Below are positions 1-8,319 of a DNA stretch of 64,000 nucleotides, in pieces. This stretch comes from Chitinophagaceae bacterium. Lineage in GTDB: Bacteria > Bacteroidota > Bacteroidia > Chitinophagales > Chitinophagaceae. The notes under the pieces were generated by a model, which saw nothing but the letters and a program-made list of their open reading frames with translations, had not been told where the DNA came from and did no database searches. Positions within the stretch are counted from its first letter, which is position 1, and every line of letters begins with the position of its first letter. The translations under genes were made by a program, and so were the position numbers. The stretch covers positions 29,244 through 93,243 of the forward strand of contig JAQBNK010000083.1 in NCBI GenBank assembly GCA_028288595.1. Direction: 5' to 3'.

Positions 1-2062
1 GAAAGGATCTGATACCGGTAAAGTGAATTTGTATCTTCAGCAACTAGGCAAAACCCCTTTTCTAAAAAAAGAAAAACCCACACCTTACGATGAGGCCTGC
101 AGTCTTATCTGGTATCTCGAAAATGTTTTGTACCACGCATCAGGAAGGATCATTGGCGCCCTGCGAAGCCAGTTGGGAAATAAAATAAATCAGCAACCGC
201 TGGAGTTGGGTTTCTGGCCGGGCGGCGACCGAGATGGTAATCCTAATGTAACAGCACCAACTACTTTAAAAGTTGCTGATGCATTAAGAAGTACTGTTGT
301 AAAGTGTTATTACCTCGACGTTCGTAAACTCAAGCGCAGGCTTACTTTTAAAGGGGTTAGTGAGATCATTAAAGAGTTAGAGGTGGAGTTATATCATCAT
401 CTCTTTCTTCCTGCTGATGACCATTCCTTAAAAAGTGAATGGATGCTGGAAAAACTAAATTCAATTAAGGATATTATTATCAAAGATCATAACGGTTTGT
501 TTTTGCAATTAGTAGAAAACCTCATCGGTAAAGTGCAGGTGTTCGGATTATATTTCGCTTCACTTGATATACGCCAGGAAAGCACCGTGCATAATAAAGT
601 ACTGGAAGAAATTGCTGCTAAAACAAATGCATTACCCGAAAATTATTCTGAATTAAATGAAAAAGAAAAGCTCAACCTTCTTTTTAATATTACGGAAACA
701 GTTTCTTCAGACCGGTTAGAAAAGCCTTTGTATAAAGACACACTTGATTCTGTATATGCTGTAAAAAGTATTCAGGAGAAAAACGGCGAAAAAGGTTGTA
801 ACCGTTACATCATCAGCCAGACCAAATCCGCTTTAAATATTATTGAGGTGTATGGTTTATTCTTACTCTGCGGATGGAAAAAGGAAGAATTGAATATTGA
901 TATCATTCCCTTGTTTGAAACGATCGACGACCTGCAGCATGGCTCCGCTATAATGAAAGCGCTTTATGCCGATGAATATTATAAGGCGCATCTTCAAATA
1001 AGAGGTAACAAGCAAACCATCATGGTGGGTTTTTCTGATGGTACGAAAGATGGTGGCTACCTGATGGCAAACTGGGGCATTTATCATGCAAAAAAAGAAC
1101 TAATTGAGATATCAAAGCAAAGCGGGATTGAAGTAACATTTTTTGATGGCCGCGGTGGTCCGCCTGCAAGAGGAGGAGGAAAGACCAATAAGTTTTATTC
1201 ATCAATGGGAAGAGATATTGCTGGTAAGGCGATTCAATTAACTATACAGGGACAAACAGTGAGTTCGAATTTTGGGACAATAGATTCGGCCCGTTTTAAT
1301 ATGGAGCAACTTATGCATGCCGGCATGATGAATGAACTGGGTTTAAATGGCGAACAAACATTTACACCCGAGCAGGAAGATTTATTTCAAACAATGGCTC
1401 AGGCAGGTTTTAAACTATATAATGAGCTGAAACATCACCCTGAGTTTATGGAGTATATGTCGCAGTTAACGCCATTGCCATATTTCGCGGAGACGAATAT
1501 CAGCAGCCGTCCATCAAAAAGAGGAAAATCTTCATCGCTTACTTTAAATGATCTGCGGGCTATCCCGTATGTTGGTTCATGGACATTGATCAAACAAAAT
1601 GTTACCGGTTATTATGGAGTGGGAACTGCACTTGCAGAAATAGAAATGTCGGGACGATGGAATGAAGTTCAACAACTGTATGATAATTCGCCGTTTTTTA
1701 AAACACTTATTGATAACTGCGAGATGGTGATGATGAAAACTTATTTCCCCCTCACAGAATATTTAAAAGATGATGCGCAGTTTGGCGAATTATGGAACCT
1801 GATGCACACGGAATTCGAACTTGCTAAAAAATATGTCTTGAAACTTTCAGGGTCTAAAGAATTAATGGAAGATTATCCTGTCGAAAAAGCATCTATACAA
1901 ATGCGGGAGAGGATAGTGCTGCCCCTGGTTAGTATTCAGCAATATGCACTGGCACAAATTCGTGAAGCAGTGAATGAAGAAACAAATAATAAAGAAGTGT
2001 TTGAAAAAATGGTGATAAGATCTTCATTCGGGATTATTAATGCGGGAAGAAATTCTGTGTAG
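1..2062 (+). CDS. ppc: Phosphoenolpyruvate carboxylase, 3' part (5' end outside window)
   Basis: Carboxylates phosphoenolpyruvate to oxaloacetate, refilling the citric acid cycle in the cytoplasm. The frame is open from the first bases of the window, so the GTG at 23 is internal and the N-terminal quarter lies upstream; about 686 residues remain of a family usually 850-930 long. Visible family motifs in order: GGDRDGNPNVT, the long segment VGFSDGTKDGGYLMANW, the glycine-rich catalytic loop FDGRGGPPARGGG, QGQTVSSNFGT, and the C-terminal RSSFGIINAGRNSV, which resembles the usual C-terminal end. No internal stop or frameshift is seen. It converges with ispE, separated by a strong hairpin. Identity is secure; the regulatory and N-terminal parts cannot be assessed. 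Confidence 0.97.
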   Translation, partial: KGSDTGKVNLYLQQLGKTPFLKKEKPTPYDEACSLIWYLENVLYHASGRIIGALRSQLGNKINQQPLELGFWPGGDRDGNPNVTAPTTLKVADALRSTVVKCYYLDVRKLKRRLTFKGVSEIIKELEVELYHHLFLPADDHSLKSEWMLEKLNSIKDIIIKDHNGLFLQLVENLIGKVQVFGLYFASLDIRQESTVHNKVLEEIAAKTNALPENYSELNEKEKLNLLFNITETVSSDRLEKPLYKDTLDSVYAVKSIQEKNGEKGCNRYIISQTKSALNIIEVYGLFLLCGWKKEELNIDIIPLFETIDDLQHGSAIMKALYADEYYKAHLQIRGNKQTIMVGFSDGTKDGGYLMANWGIYHAKKELIEISKQSGIEVTFFDGRGGPPARGGGKTNKFYSSMGRDIAGKAIQLTIQGQTVSSNFGTIDSARFNMEQLMHAGMMNELGLNGEQTFTPEQEDLFQTMAQAGFKLYNELKHHPEFMEYMSQLTPLPYFAETNISSRPSKRGKSSSLTLNDLRAIPYVGSWTLIKQNVTGYYGVGTALAEIEMSGRWNEVQQLYDNSPFFKTLIDNCEMVMMKTYFPLTEYLKDDAQFGELWNLMHTEFELAKKYVLKLSGSKELMEDYPVEKASIQMRERIVLPLVSIQQYALAQIREAVNEETNNKEVFEKMVIRSSFGIINAGRNSV

Positions 2063-2123
2063 GGCTAAAGCCCAGCCTTTAGGCTGGGGAGTGAAAGTAA
2101 AAACTGAATGGGCTTTAGCCCTA
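2060..2123. terminator. Nested hairpins between convergent ppc and ispE
   Basis: A perfect 15-bp inverted repeat (TAGGGCTAAAGCCCA at 2060-2074, complement at 2109-2123) overlaps the ppc stop codon. Inside its left arm starts a second hairpin, CCCAGCC/GGCTGGG (2071-2088, loop TTTA). The two folds compete for bases 2071-2074. It sits between two convergent genes and probably ends transcription from both sides, although no long T tract follows. A REP-like mobile palindrome is the alternative. Confidence 0.6.
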
Positions 2124-2125
2124 AC

Positions 2126-2971
2126 TCATATTTTCTTAACTGTATAACCTTCAGAAAAACTTAAGCCAGGAGTTTTACTTTTTTTAAAAATTCCAAACAC
2201 AGTACTTCCGCTTCCTGTCATCGATGAATAAAGCGCTCCTGCATCATATAACTGTTGCTTAATTTCTGCGATCAAAGGATGTGTTTTAAACACAGCGTCT
2301 TCAAAATCATTTTTCAATTCATCCTTCCAAACAAGAATGGGCTGACTGATAATTTCTTTAATTGATTTAGCTGGTTGCCGTGGACTTAATTGTTGGAACG
2401 CCCATCCTGTATTAATATGAACTCCCGGGTTTATGATAACAAAACTGTAAACAGAAAGATCAAGAGCAACGGGTTCTAATATTTCTCCCCGCCCTTTTGC
2501 GAAGCAAGCTTCATTAATAATAAAAAAAGGGCAATCGCTGCCTAACTGCAATGCATAATGAATAAGCTGATCTTTTGATAACCCGAGTTGAAATTTGTCA
2601 TTTAAAAGCTTTAGCATAAAAGCGCCATCCGCACTTCCTCCGCCAAGGCCCGCACCCATAGGAATTACTTTATGAAGATGCATTTTTACAGGAGGTAAGG
2701 AAGGAAAATCTTTTTTCAAAAGATTGTATGCTTTAACGCAGAGATTGCCCTTTGCATCTCCTTTTATTTTAAGGCCGGAAGTTTGAAATTCAAAGTTCGA
2801 AGTTTTATCATTCACGATTGACATTTCACGATTCCCGTCGTCAGAAATTACCTCAATCACATCTTTCCATGTAATTGGATAGAAAACCGTTTCAATGTCA
2901 TGATATCCGTCCTGTCTTTTAGCGGTAATATGTAAACCCAGGTTGATCTTACAATTGGGAAAAGCAATCAT
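2126..2971 (-). CDS. ispE: 4-diphosphocytidyl-2-C-methyl-D-erythritol kinase
   Basis: Phosphorylates CDP-methylerythritol in the non-mevalonate isoprenoid pathway. 281 residues, the normal length. N-terminal GHMP-kinase fold begins KINLGLHI (residues 8-15) and carries the ATP loop PMGAGLGGGSADGA at 104-117; the C-terminal part has the conserved MTGSGSTVFG element near residue 250. It lies 24 bp after the upstream bifunctional-nuclease gene on the same strand, so it is probably the last gene of the leftward etfB-etfA-bfn-ispE run. The C-terminal tail after the MTGSGS motif is short. Family assignment is firm. Confidence 0.95.
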   Translation of the reverse strand: MIAFPNCKINLGLHITAKRQDGYHDIETVFYPITWKDVIEVISDDGNREMSIVNDKTSNFEFQTSGLKIKGDAKGNLCVKAYNLLKKDFPSLPPVKMHLHKVIPMGAGLGGGSADGAFMLKLLNDKFQLGLSKDQLIHYALQLGSDCPFFIINEACFAKGRGEILEPVALDLSVYSFVIINPGVHINTGWAFQQLSPRQPAKSIKEIISQPILVWKDELKNDFEDAVFKTHPLIAEIKQQLYDAGALYSSMTGSGSTVFGIFKKSKTPGLSFSEGYTVKKI

Positions 2972-2995
2972 GCAGAACCGGGTTTAGGTAAGGAG

Positions 2996-3592
2996 CTATT
3001 TTCTTTTATTGATCTCGTCGCGGATGGAGATGGCCCGTATATAATCTTCACTTTCCAGTACTTCATTCAATAAGGTCTGTAATTCTTCGAGTGAAAGACT
3101 GGACAGATCCTCACGGGTTCCCGGGGCACTCATATCTTCTACCTGAACTTCTTTCTTTTTCTTTTTACTTCCTCCTCCCGTGTCTTCCATTAATATGCCT
3201 GCACTTTCGAGGATATGATCGAAAGTATAAATAGGGCAGCCAAAACGAACGGCTAATGCTAAGGCGTCACTTGTTCGACTGTCTATTTCAACAGTATCAT
3301 GTTCGCTTACACAAACCAGTTTGGAATAAAAAATACCCTCCTGCAGATCATTGATCACAATTTCAATCAGCTCCACATTAAAGGCATTCATGAAGTTTTT
3401 CATCAGGTCGTGCGTTAGGGGGCGGCTTGGCTGCATGCGTTCCAGCGCTACAGCAATTGCCTGTGCCTCAAAGCCACCTATCACGATCGGTAACCTGCGC
3501 AAGCCGTTGATTTCACCCAGTACCACCGCATAAGAATGCGTTTGCGTAATACTATGAGAAAGCGCCACAATTTCCAGTTCTATTTTCTTCAT
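2996..3592 (-). CDS. Bifunctional nuclease family protein (DUF151) with C-terminal UVR motif
   Basis: 198-residue protein. The first two thirds match the DUF151/bifunctional nuclease family: RRLPIVIGGFEAQAIAVAL, then a segment with DSRTSDALALAVRFGCPIY. A Lys-rich linker (SKKKKKEV) leads to about 35 C-terminal residues that resemble the UvrB/UvrC coiled-coil interaction motif (LEELQTLLNEVLESEDYIRAI). This pairing is common in Bacteroidota. The start MKKIELEIVALSH at 3592 is chosen because the open frame upstream adds 22 residues with no family match. Cellular substrate is not known from sequence; plant homologues have DNase and RNase activity. It sits between etfA and ispE. Confidence 0.85.
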   Translation of the reverse strand: MKKIELEIVALSHSITQTHSYAVVLGEINGLRRLPIVIGGFEAQAIAVALERMQPSRPLTHDLMKNFMNAFNVELIEIVINDLQEGIFYSKLVCVSEHDTVEIDSRTSDALALAVRFGCPIYTFDHILESAGILMEDTGGGSKKKKKEVQVEDMSAPGTREDLSSLSLEELQTLLNEVLESEDYIRAISIRDEINKRK

Positions 3593-3671
3593 AACTGCCT
3601 GCGAAAATAAGGAATTACATACAAAAAGACTTTTGGTTAAGCCGGTGTTTATATACAAGCATCATGCAAGG

Positions 3672-3737
3672 ATAGTTGGCAGTTGATAGTTGGGCGGTTG
3701 GCAGTAAATGCCAACTATTCACCACCATCTGCCAACC
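3672..3737. repeat. Intergenic GTTGGCAG-type inverted repeats
   Basis: Between etfA and the DUF151 gene the words ATAGTTGGCA (3672-3681) and GGTTGGCAG (3696-3704) are each repeated as perfect reverse complements at 3709-3718 and 3729-3737. The unit GTTGGCAG is also repeated directly. The whole can fold into one large hairpin. It is probably a dispersed non-coding repeat or an intercistronic structure. A short open frame over it on the plus strand is an artefact. Confidence 0.6.
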
Positions 3738-3740
3738 AAT

Positions 3741-4703
3741 TTACTCGCCCTTCAGCTTTTTGATCTCTTCAGTAAGCTTCGGAACTATTTCGAATATATC
3801 TCCAACAATTCCATAATCTGCCGCTTTAAAAAAAGGCGCTTCAGGATCCTTATTTATTACCACAATCACCTTGCTTCGGTTAACCCCTGCGAGATGCTGA
3901 ATGGCACCTGATATGCCTAGTGCGATGTATAAATTAGGCGATACCTGGATACCTGTTTGTCCTACATGTTCATGGTGGGGGCGCCAGCCTGAATCTGCAA
4001 CTGGCCGACTACACGCAGTAGCGGCATGCAGCGAGTGAGCAAGGTCTTCGAGCATTCCCCAGTTTTCCGGACCTTTTAAACCGCGACCGCCACTTACAAC
4101 AATATCGGCTTCTGTTAAAGGAACTTCGCCGCTCACTTTATTAACGGCTGTTATTTTTACTTTAGGGGTACCGACAGTTATTTCGAGCGGGGACACTTCA
4201 GCGCTTCCGCCGGTTGACTGCACAGAGAAACTATTAGGATTGATGGAAACAACTTTTATAGGTGAAGTGATCTCCACATTAGCAAATGCTTTACCTGAAA
4301 AAACTGTTTTTCTTACTACAAACCCATTACTGGTATTTGGCAGTGCAACGGCACCTGTTACAATGCCTGCTTTTAATTTAGCCGCTACCACGGATGCTAC
4401 TGCTCTGCCGGTTTGATTATGCGAGAAGATAATTATATCAGCACCTGTTTTTTGGACTGCTTCGGTAATGGCTGCCGCATATAGCTGGGCGTCTACAGTA
4501 TCAAACGATGCATTATTGATGTGATACACTTTTCTTACGCCATACTGCCCCAGCGAGGAAAGATCTTCCTTCGCAGTTCCAAGTACTACTGCATCTGATG
4601 TGGTACCTAACTGCTCAGCAAGCTTGGCGCCATAGCTTAACGCTTCGTAAGAAGATTTTTTAAAATGACCGTCTGCGTGGTCAGCGAATATTAAAACAGG
4701 CAT
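3741..4703 (-). CDS. etfA: Electron transfer flavoprotein alpha subunit
   Basis: Large, FAD-carrying subunit of the soluble flavoprotein that takes electrons from acyl-CoA and other dehydrogenases and passes them to ETF:quinone oxidoreductase. 320 residues, normal length. The C-terminal FAD domain is clear: SGGRGLKGPENWGML, then GQTGIQVSPNLYIALGISGA and GVNRSKVIVVINKDPEAP, ending FEIVPKLTEEI. The N-terminal domain begins MPVLIFADHADGHFKKSSYE. It follows etfB at 137 bp on the same strand; the gap carries an AT-rich AATTAAAAATT-type repeat, so cotranscription is likely but the spacing is loose. Confidence 0.97.
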   Translation of the reverse strand: MPVLIFADHADGHFKKSSYEALSYGAKLAEQLGTTSDAVVLGTAKEDLSSLGQYGVRKVYHINNASFDTVDAQLYAAAITEAVQKTGADIIIFSHNQTGRAVASVVAAKLKAGIVTGAVALPNTSNGFVVRKTVFSGKAFANVEITSPIKVVSINPNSFSVQSTGGSAEVSPLEITVGTPKVKITAVNKVSGEVPLTEADIVVSGGRGLKGPENWGMLEDLAHSLHAATACSRPVADSGWRPHHEHVGQTGIQVSPNLYIALGISGAIQHLAGVNRSKVIVVINKDPEAPFFKAADYGIVGDIFEIVPKLTEEIKKLKGE

Positions 4704-4840
4704 AGTAATTAAAAATTAAAAATTCAAAATGAGAAAAGTCGATCCATGTTATATAGTTCAAGTGTGCGACGCAAGGGACGATCAGGATTGAGATACAGCC
4801 GGGTTGATCATTACCAATTCACACATCTGCTAATTGCTGA

Positions 4841-5584
4841 TTAAATAACTCTCGCTTCTTCATGAAGTAACCTAACCAGCTCACCCACATTGTCAGCAGC
4901 TACCAGTTTAACGCCGGCTTTTGCTGGAGGTAATTCGTAGCTGACAATTTTAGTTAATGAATCTATCGCTGCAGGCTCAACAACTTTTAAAGGTTTAGTA
5001 CGGGCCGCCATAATACCCCGCATATTCGGGATACGCTGTTCTGCCACACCTTTCTGGCAACTGATAACAACTGGGAGGCTTACTTCATTTACTTCTTCAC
5101 CGCCTTCAATTTCGCGGGTTACAGTTGCTGTTGTACCATTCAATTCAAGTTTGGTTGCAAGCGAAATAAAAGGGGTATCAAGTAATGCAGCAATGATACC
5201 GCCAACAGAAGAAGCGTTATAATCAATCGTCTCTTTACCAGTTAAGATAAGATCGTAGCTACCGCTTTTTGCAACCTCAGCAATTTGCGCAGCGATAAAA
5301 TAGCTATCATCACTTGTGGCATTAATACGTATCGCTTCATCACCACCCAATGCGAGTGCCTTGCGAATGATGGGATCCGCATCAGGCGTACCAACAGTAA
5401 CTAAATGCAAAATAGTTGCAGGATCTTTTTCTTTTAATTCGATGGCTCTTACAAAAGCGTACCATTCGTCGTAGGGGTTAATGATCCATTGAACACCTGC
5501 TTCTTCGAATTGCGTGTTGCCATTTTTAAAAGCTATTTTTGAAGTAGTGTCCGGTGTTTTACTGATACAAACTAAAATCTTCAT
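4841..5584 (-). CDS. etfB: Electron transfer flavoprotein beta subunit
   Basis: Small AMP-binding subunit of the electron transfer flavoprotein; forms the heterodimer with EtfA. 247 residues from MKILVCISKTPDTTSKIAF, the standard N-terminus; the longer frame from 5635 adds 17 unmatched residues. Family marks: VGTPDADPIIRKALALGGDEA, then the ETF signature GKETIDYNASSVGGIIAALL, and RGIMAARTKPLKVV. The C-terminus (LVRLLHEEARVI) matches Bacteroidota homologues. First gene of the leftward run with etfA. Divergent from the TPR gene at 5694. Confidence 0.97.
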   Translation of the reverse strand: MKILVCISKTPDTTSKIAFKNGNTQFEEAGVQWIINPYDEWYAFVRAIELKEKDPATILHLVTVGTPDADPIIRKALALGGDEAIRINATSDDSYFIAAQIAEVAKSGSYDLILTGKETIDYNASSVGGIIAALLDTPFISLATKLELNGTTATVTREIEGGEEVNEVSLPVVISCQKGVAEQRIPNMRGIMAARTKPLKVVEPAAIDSLTKIVSYELPPAKAGVKLVAADNVGELVRLLHEEARVI

Positions 5585-5693
5585 TTCCGGTTGTGTTATG
5601 TTTGAAAAATAAGTTGCATAAGCAACTATCTGCAAATATAAGTGAGGATTCAGGAAGGCTGCTTATTATAGCGGGCTAAATTAATGAATGTGT

Positions 5694-6008
5694 ATGGACA
5701 GGATTGAAAAACTCAAAAATTTTTTAGAAACCAACCCGCATGATGATTTTATCGGGCATGCGCTGGCGCTGGAATATATAAAGTTGGGCAAGGATGAAGA
5801 GGCCCGTGATATTTTTGAAGCGCTGCTTGAAAGATCGCCTGGTTATGTTGGGAGTTATTATCATCTTGGAAAATTACTTGAACGAAATAATGAGAAGGAC
5901 GAAGCAATTAAATGGTATGAAAAAGGAATGGCCGTCGCCAGGTCTTCCGGGGACAACCATGCCTATAACGAATTGTATGCAGCTTATGAGGATCTGATCG
6001 ATTACTAA
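5694..6008 (+). CDS. Small tetratricopeptide-repeat protein
   Basis: About 104 residues made of roughly two and a half TPR units: FIGHALALEYIKLGKDEEAR, YVGSYYHLGKLLERNNEKDE and AIKWYEKGMAVARSSGD, ending NELYAAYEDLIDY. The length and the start MDRIEKLKNFLETNP match a small TPR family common in Bacteroidota; an in-frame ATG at 5688 is an alternative start. TPRs mediate protein binding; the partner is not shown here. Stand-alone gene, divergent from etfB. Cytoplasmic, no signal peptide. Confidence 0.85.
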   Translation: MDRIEKLKNFLETNPHDDFIGHALALEYIKLGKDEEARDIFEALLERSPGYVGSYYHLGKLLERNNEKDEAIKWYEKGMAVARSSGDNHAYNELYAAYEDLIDY

Positions 6009-6021
6009 TGAACATGCAAAT

Positions 6022-6047
6022 AAAAAAGCCCCTGTAGAAACAAGGGC
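6022..6047 (-). terminator. Leftward rho-independent terminator with TAGAAA/TTTCTA loop
   Basis: GCCCCTG (6028-6034) pairs with CAAGGGC (6041-6047) around the loop TAGAAA; six A follow on the left (6022-6027), giving a U tract for leftward RNA. One C-A mismatch lies in the stem. A second hairpin, ATAGGGAA/TTCCCTAT (6052-6072), stands next to it. The same loop and the same mismatch position recur at 55128-55155. Confidence 0.6.
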
Positions 6048-6072
6048 GATTATAGGGAATGATTTTCCCTAT

Positions 6073-6457
6073 GGCTTTGCAAAAAGTAAGTTGAGGTTAC
6101 GGCTTTTATTATTTGTTGAAAAACGGAACCAGTGATTGAAGCAGTTCAAAATTCTGATCTCATAAAAGATTTAGTCAAGCCAGCCTGAATTTTTCCTTCA
6201 CAGGATTTGCTGGTACAAGCTCTTCAGAAAGTAATTTAGATAAAGATTCCAATAGTAACCGGCAGGCAAAACCATTTTAAGCTCTTGTAAAACAGGCATT
6301 TTAAAAGCCAGCGCGCTTCAGTGACAAGCCGTGAAGCTTAAGTATTTCAATATTAGTAATTTAAATCGCGGCTGGCTGGTTGTTAATTGCGAAGCAAATG
6401 CATGACTGCTAAAAATCATTAACCACATTTTAAGCGAACAAAGGCTTTTACTTAATG
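6073..6457. other. Gene-free stretch
   Basis: About 385 bp with stops in all frames and no recognisable protein or RNA family. It contains CTTCA/TGAAG and GCCAGC-rich short repeats only. A small RNA transcribed leftward and ending at the 6022 terminator is possible but not shown. Confidence 0.4.
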
Positions 6458-6482
6458 AAAATCCCCGGTAATTCTACCGGGC
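6458..6482 (-). terminator. Terminator of the 6502-6810 gene
   Basis: CCCGGTA (6464-6470), loop ATTC, TACCGGG (6475-6481) is a perfect 7-bp stem 20 bp past the stop of the leftward gene. Leftward RNA continues GGGATTTTC, a short U tract. Confidence 0.6.
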
Positions 6483-6501
6483 ATTACTTCAGATTTTTTC
6501 G

Positions 6502-6810
6502 TTACTCTTCAAACGCTTTTTCGATTGCTTCCCCAATTGTTTGCGTAACCTGGTTGCAACTGTTATGAAATACTTCGTGCCAGCTTTCCCCGTCACTATT
6601 AGCGTTTTTTTGCTTGATAAATATGAGTGGATTTTCCCCCACTGATTTTGAATCATCTCCTGAATGAACAAAATTGTCAAGCTGGTATTGCAGTTGCTCT
6701 CCTTCTATCAGTTTTACATCTGCTGTATATTTTCCCGGCGAAAGAAACAGGGGTGTTCGATGCTCATTGTCGGGGACTTCAAATTCTATAGTTGCTGTTC
6801 TGGTGCTCAT
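6502..6810 (-). CDS. Hypothetical protein, 102 aa
   Basis: Not recognised. 102 residues, acidic, no signal peptide or membrane segment. The first 60 residues are beta-rich (TATIEFEVPDN, LFLSPGKYTADVKLI), suggesting a small sandwich domain; the last 40 are polar with an amphipathic C-terminal helix (CNQVTQTIGEAIEKAFEE). Two cysteine-free except one Cys near residue 86. The coding reading is supported by a terminator directly downstream and clear non-coding sequence on both sides. Monocistronic. Confidence 0.6.
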   Translation of the reverse strand: MSTRTATIEFEVPDNEHRTPLFLSPGKYTADVKLIEGEQLQYQLDNFVHSGDDSKSVGENPLIFIKQKNANSDGESWHEVFHNSCNQVTQTIGEAIEKAFEE

Positions 6811-6945
6811 GGTTAGTGATTGATTTTTAACTGGTTAATTCAAAGATAAAATGCAATTAACATGCCATGACGTTAAACAAAAATTTATCCCCGGGTATAA
6901 GGCGTTATGGCTTGAAAATTGAAAAAAATCCAGTAAACAATACTT

Positions 6946-7152
6946 ATGACCGACAATAAAAACAATAAAAGACAGGACCAGGAAGATGAACTTGAAAAAG
7001 AATCAATAAAGGATTTAAATGCCGGAAACGGGTTAATAGGTACCGACCTCCTTACTACGGATGAACTAGGAGAATTAGGTAACGTGAGAGATAACCCTAA
7101 TGAAATTGGAAGTGCTGACAAAAGTGATCCACGGGAGCCGGATCTGCATTAA
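6946..7152 (+). CDS. Small acidic, probably disordered protein
   Basis: 68 residues, almost entirely charged or polar (MTDNKNNKRQDQEDELEKE at the start; DNPNEIGSADKSDPREPDLH at the end), with one short hydrophobic patch (LIGTDLLTTDELGELG). Reads as a small intrinsically disordered protein; similar short acidic proteins are frequent in Chitinophagaceae. No function can be given. An antisense open frame over the same bases is less plausible because it is hydrophobic and Ser-rich without domain match. Confidence 0.55.
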   Translation: MTDNKNNKRQDQEDELEKESIKDLNAGNGLIGTDLLTTDELGELGNVRDNPNEIGSADKSDPREPDLH

Positions 7153-7153
7153 A

Positions 7154-7240
7154 TATGTTGAATGTTGTATGCTAAATGTTGAATGAAGGCACATAATGAA
7201 CTGGTATGTTTCATACAACATTTAACATTCAAATTCAGCA
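7154..7240. repeat. ATGTTGAATG-type dispersed repeat, folded as a hairpin
   Basis: The words ATGTTGAATG and AAATGTTGAATG occur in direct orientation at 7154-7186, then as reverse complements (CATACAACATTTAACATTCAA) at 7212-7232. The same unit reappears at 19815-19843. Non-coding; sits between the small acidic gene and the ilvE stop and could also act as a terminator. Confidence 0.6.
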
Positions 7241-7244
7241 TAAA

Positions 7245-8297
7245 TCATAGGATCGTATTCCATCCATGAACATCATCTGCTTGTCCTGAACGGATCAGCT
7301 CTAATTTATTTCTTAACCGGAACATAATGCTGTTGTCGTTATAAGCAGGCAGATCATAATCAGTTTTATCAATCCCGATTGTTCCGATAGGTGCTACAAC
7401 CGCAGCTGTACCTGCACCAAATGCTTCTGATATAATTTTCTTTTCAAAAGCAGAGCGAAGTTCTGTTACGCTGATCGGTCTTTCCTCCACAGGCAAATTC
7501 ATGTCTTTTGCAATTGCTATTAATGAACTTCTTGTTATACCATCGAGTATGCTTCCCGAAAGAGCTGGTGTTATCAACTTACCATCGATCACAAACATCA
7601 CATTCATCATTCCTGATTCTTCTATGTACTCATTTTCTTTTGCATCAGTCCATAATACCTGGTCGTAACCTTTTGCTTTTGCCAGCCTCGTAGGATAAAA
7701 AGCACCGCCATAATTACCTGCACATTTTGCGAAGCCGGTTCCACCTTTTGCAGCACGAACATAAGTACGTTCAACCTTTACTTTTATCGGTTGCATAAAA
7801 ACTGTAGCCACAGGACCGGTAAATATGAGATAGAGGTATTCTTCCGCGACTTTAACACCGAACCTTGCTTCGTTGGCGAAAATAAATGGACGTATATATA
7901 AAGAAGTGCCTGCTGCATTGGGTACCCAGTCTTTATCAGCCGCCACTAATTGTTTTACTGACTCAGCAAAAAAATCGTAAGATATTGGCGGCATGGCCAT
8001 TCGCTCAAGCGTATTGGTTAAACGATCATGATGTTTTTTAATTCTGAAAACATTAATGCGTCCATCCTTCATTCGAAAGGCTTTCATCCCTTCGAAAACA
8101 GATTGCCCGTAGTGCAATGCCAGCGTGGCCGGGCTAAGCGTAAGGTTATGAAACGGAACGATTGCCGGGTTCTTCCATTCTCCATTTAAATATTCAGAGC
8201 TGAACATATGATCAGCAATGTGGTCACCGAAAGTCAAATGGTCCCAGTCAACTTCTTTAATTCTGCTATTAGTAATTTTTGTTACAGGAATGGTCAT
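7245..8297 (-). CDS. ilvE: Branched-chain amino acid aminotransferase
   Basis: Transfers the amino group between glutamate and the keto acids of valine, leucine and isoleucine; class IV PLP enzyme. 350 residues, matching the BCAT family of eukaryotic/Bacteroidota type. Seen: LHYGQSVFEGMKAFR (62-75), YIRPFIFANE, the PLP lysine in AKCAGNYGGA (Lys191), and the class IV signature EYIEESGMMNVMFV near 224. Ends with a helix LRNKLELIRSG. It is 22 bp downstream of the EamA gene on the same strand, so it may be co-transcribed with the decarboxylase and exporter. Certain at family level. Confidence 0.95.
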   Translation of the reverse strand: MTIPVTKITNSRIKEVDWDHLTFGDHIADHMFSSEYLNGEWKNPAIVPFHNLTLSPATLALHYGQSVFEGMKAFRMKDGRINVFRIKKHHDRLTNTLERMAMPPISYDFFAESVKQLVAADKDWVPNAAGTSLYIRPFIFANEARFGVKVAEEYLYLIFTGPVATVFMQPIKVKVERTYVRAAKGGTGFAKCAGNYGGAFYPTRLAKAKGYDQVLWTDAKENEYIEESGMMNVMFVIDGKLITPALSGSILDGITRSSLIAIAKDMNLPVEERPISVTELRSAFEKKIISEAFGAGTAAVVAPIGTIGIDKTDYDLPAYNDNSIMFRLRNKLELIRSGQADDVHGWNTIL

Positions 8298-8319
8298 GAT
8301 AAAAATTATAAGATGATAA

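Noticed and set aside
5794..5997. 67-codon frame within the TPR gene
   Set aside because: Overlaps the TPR gene in another frame, no family match.
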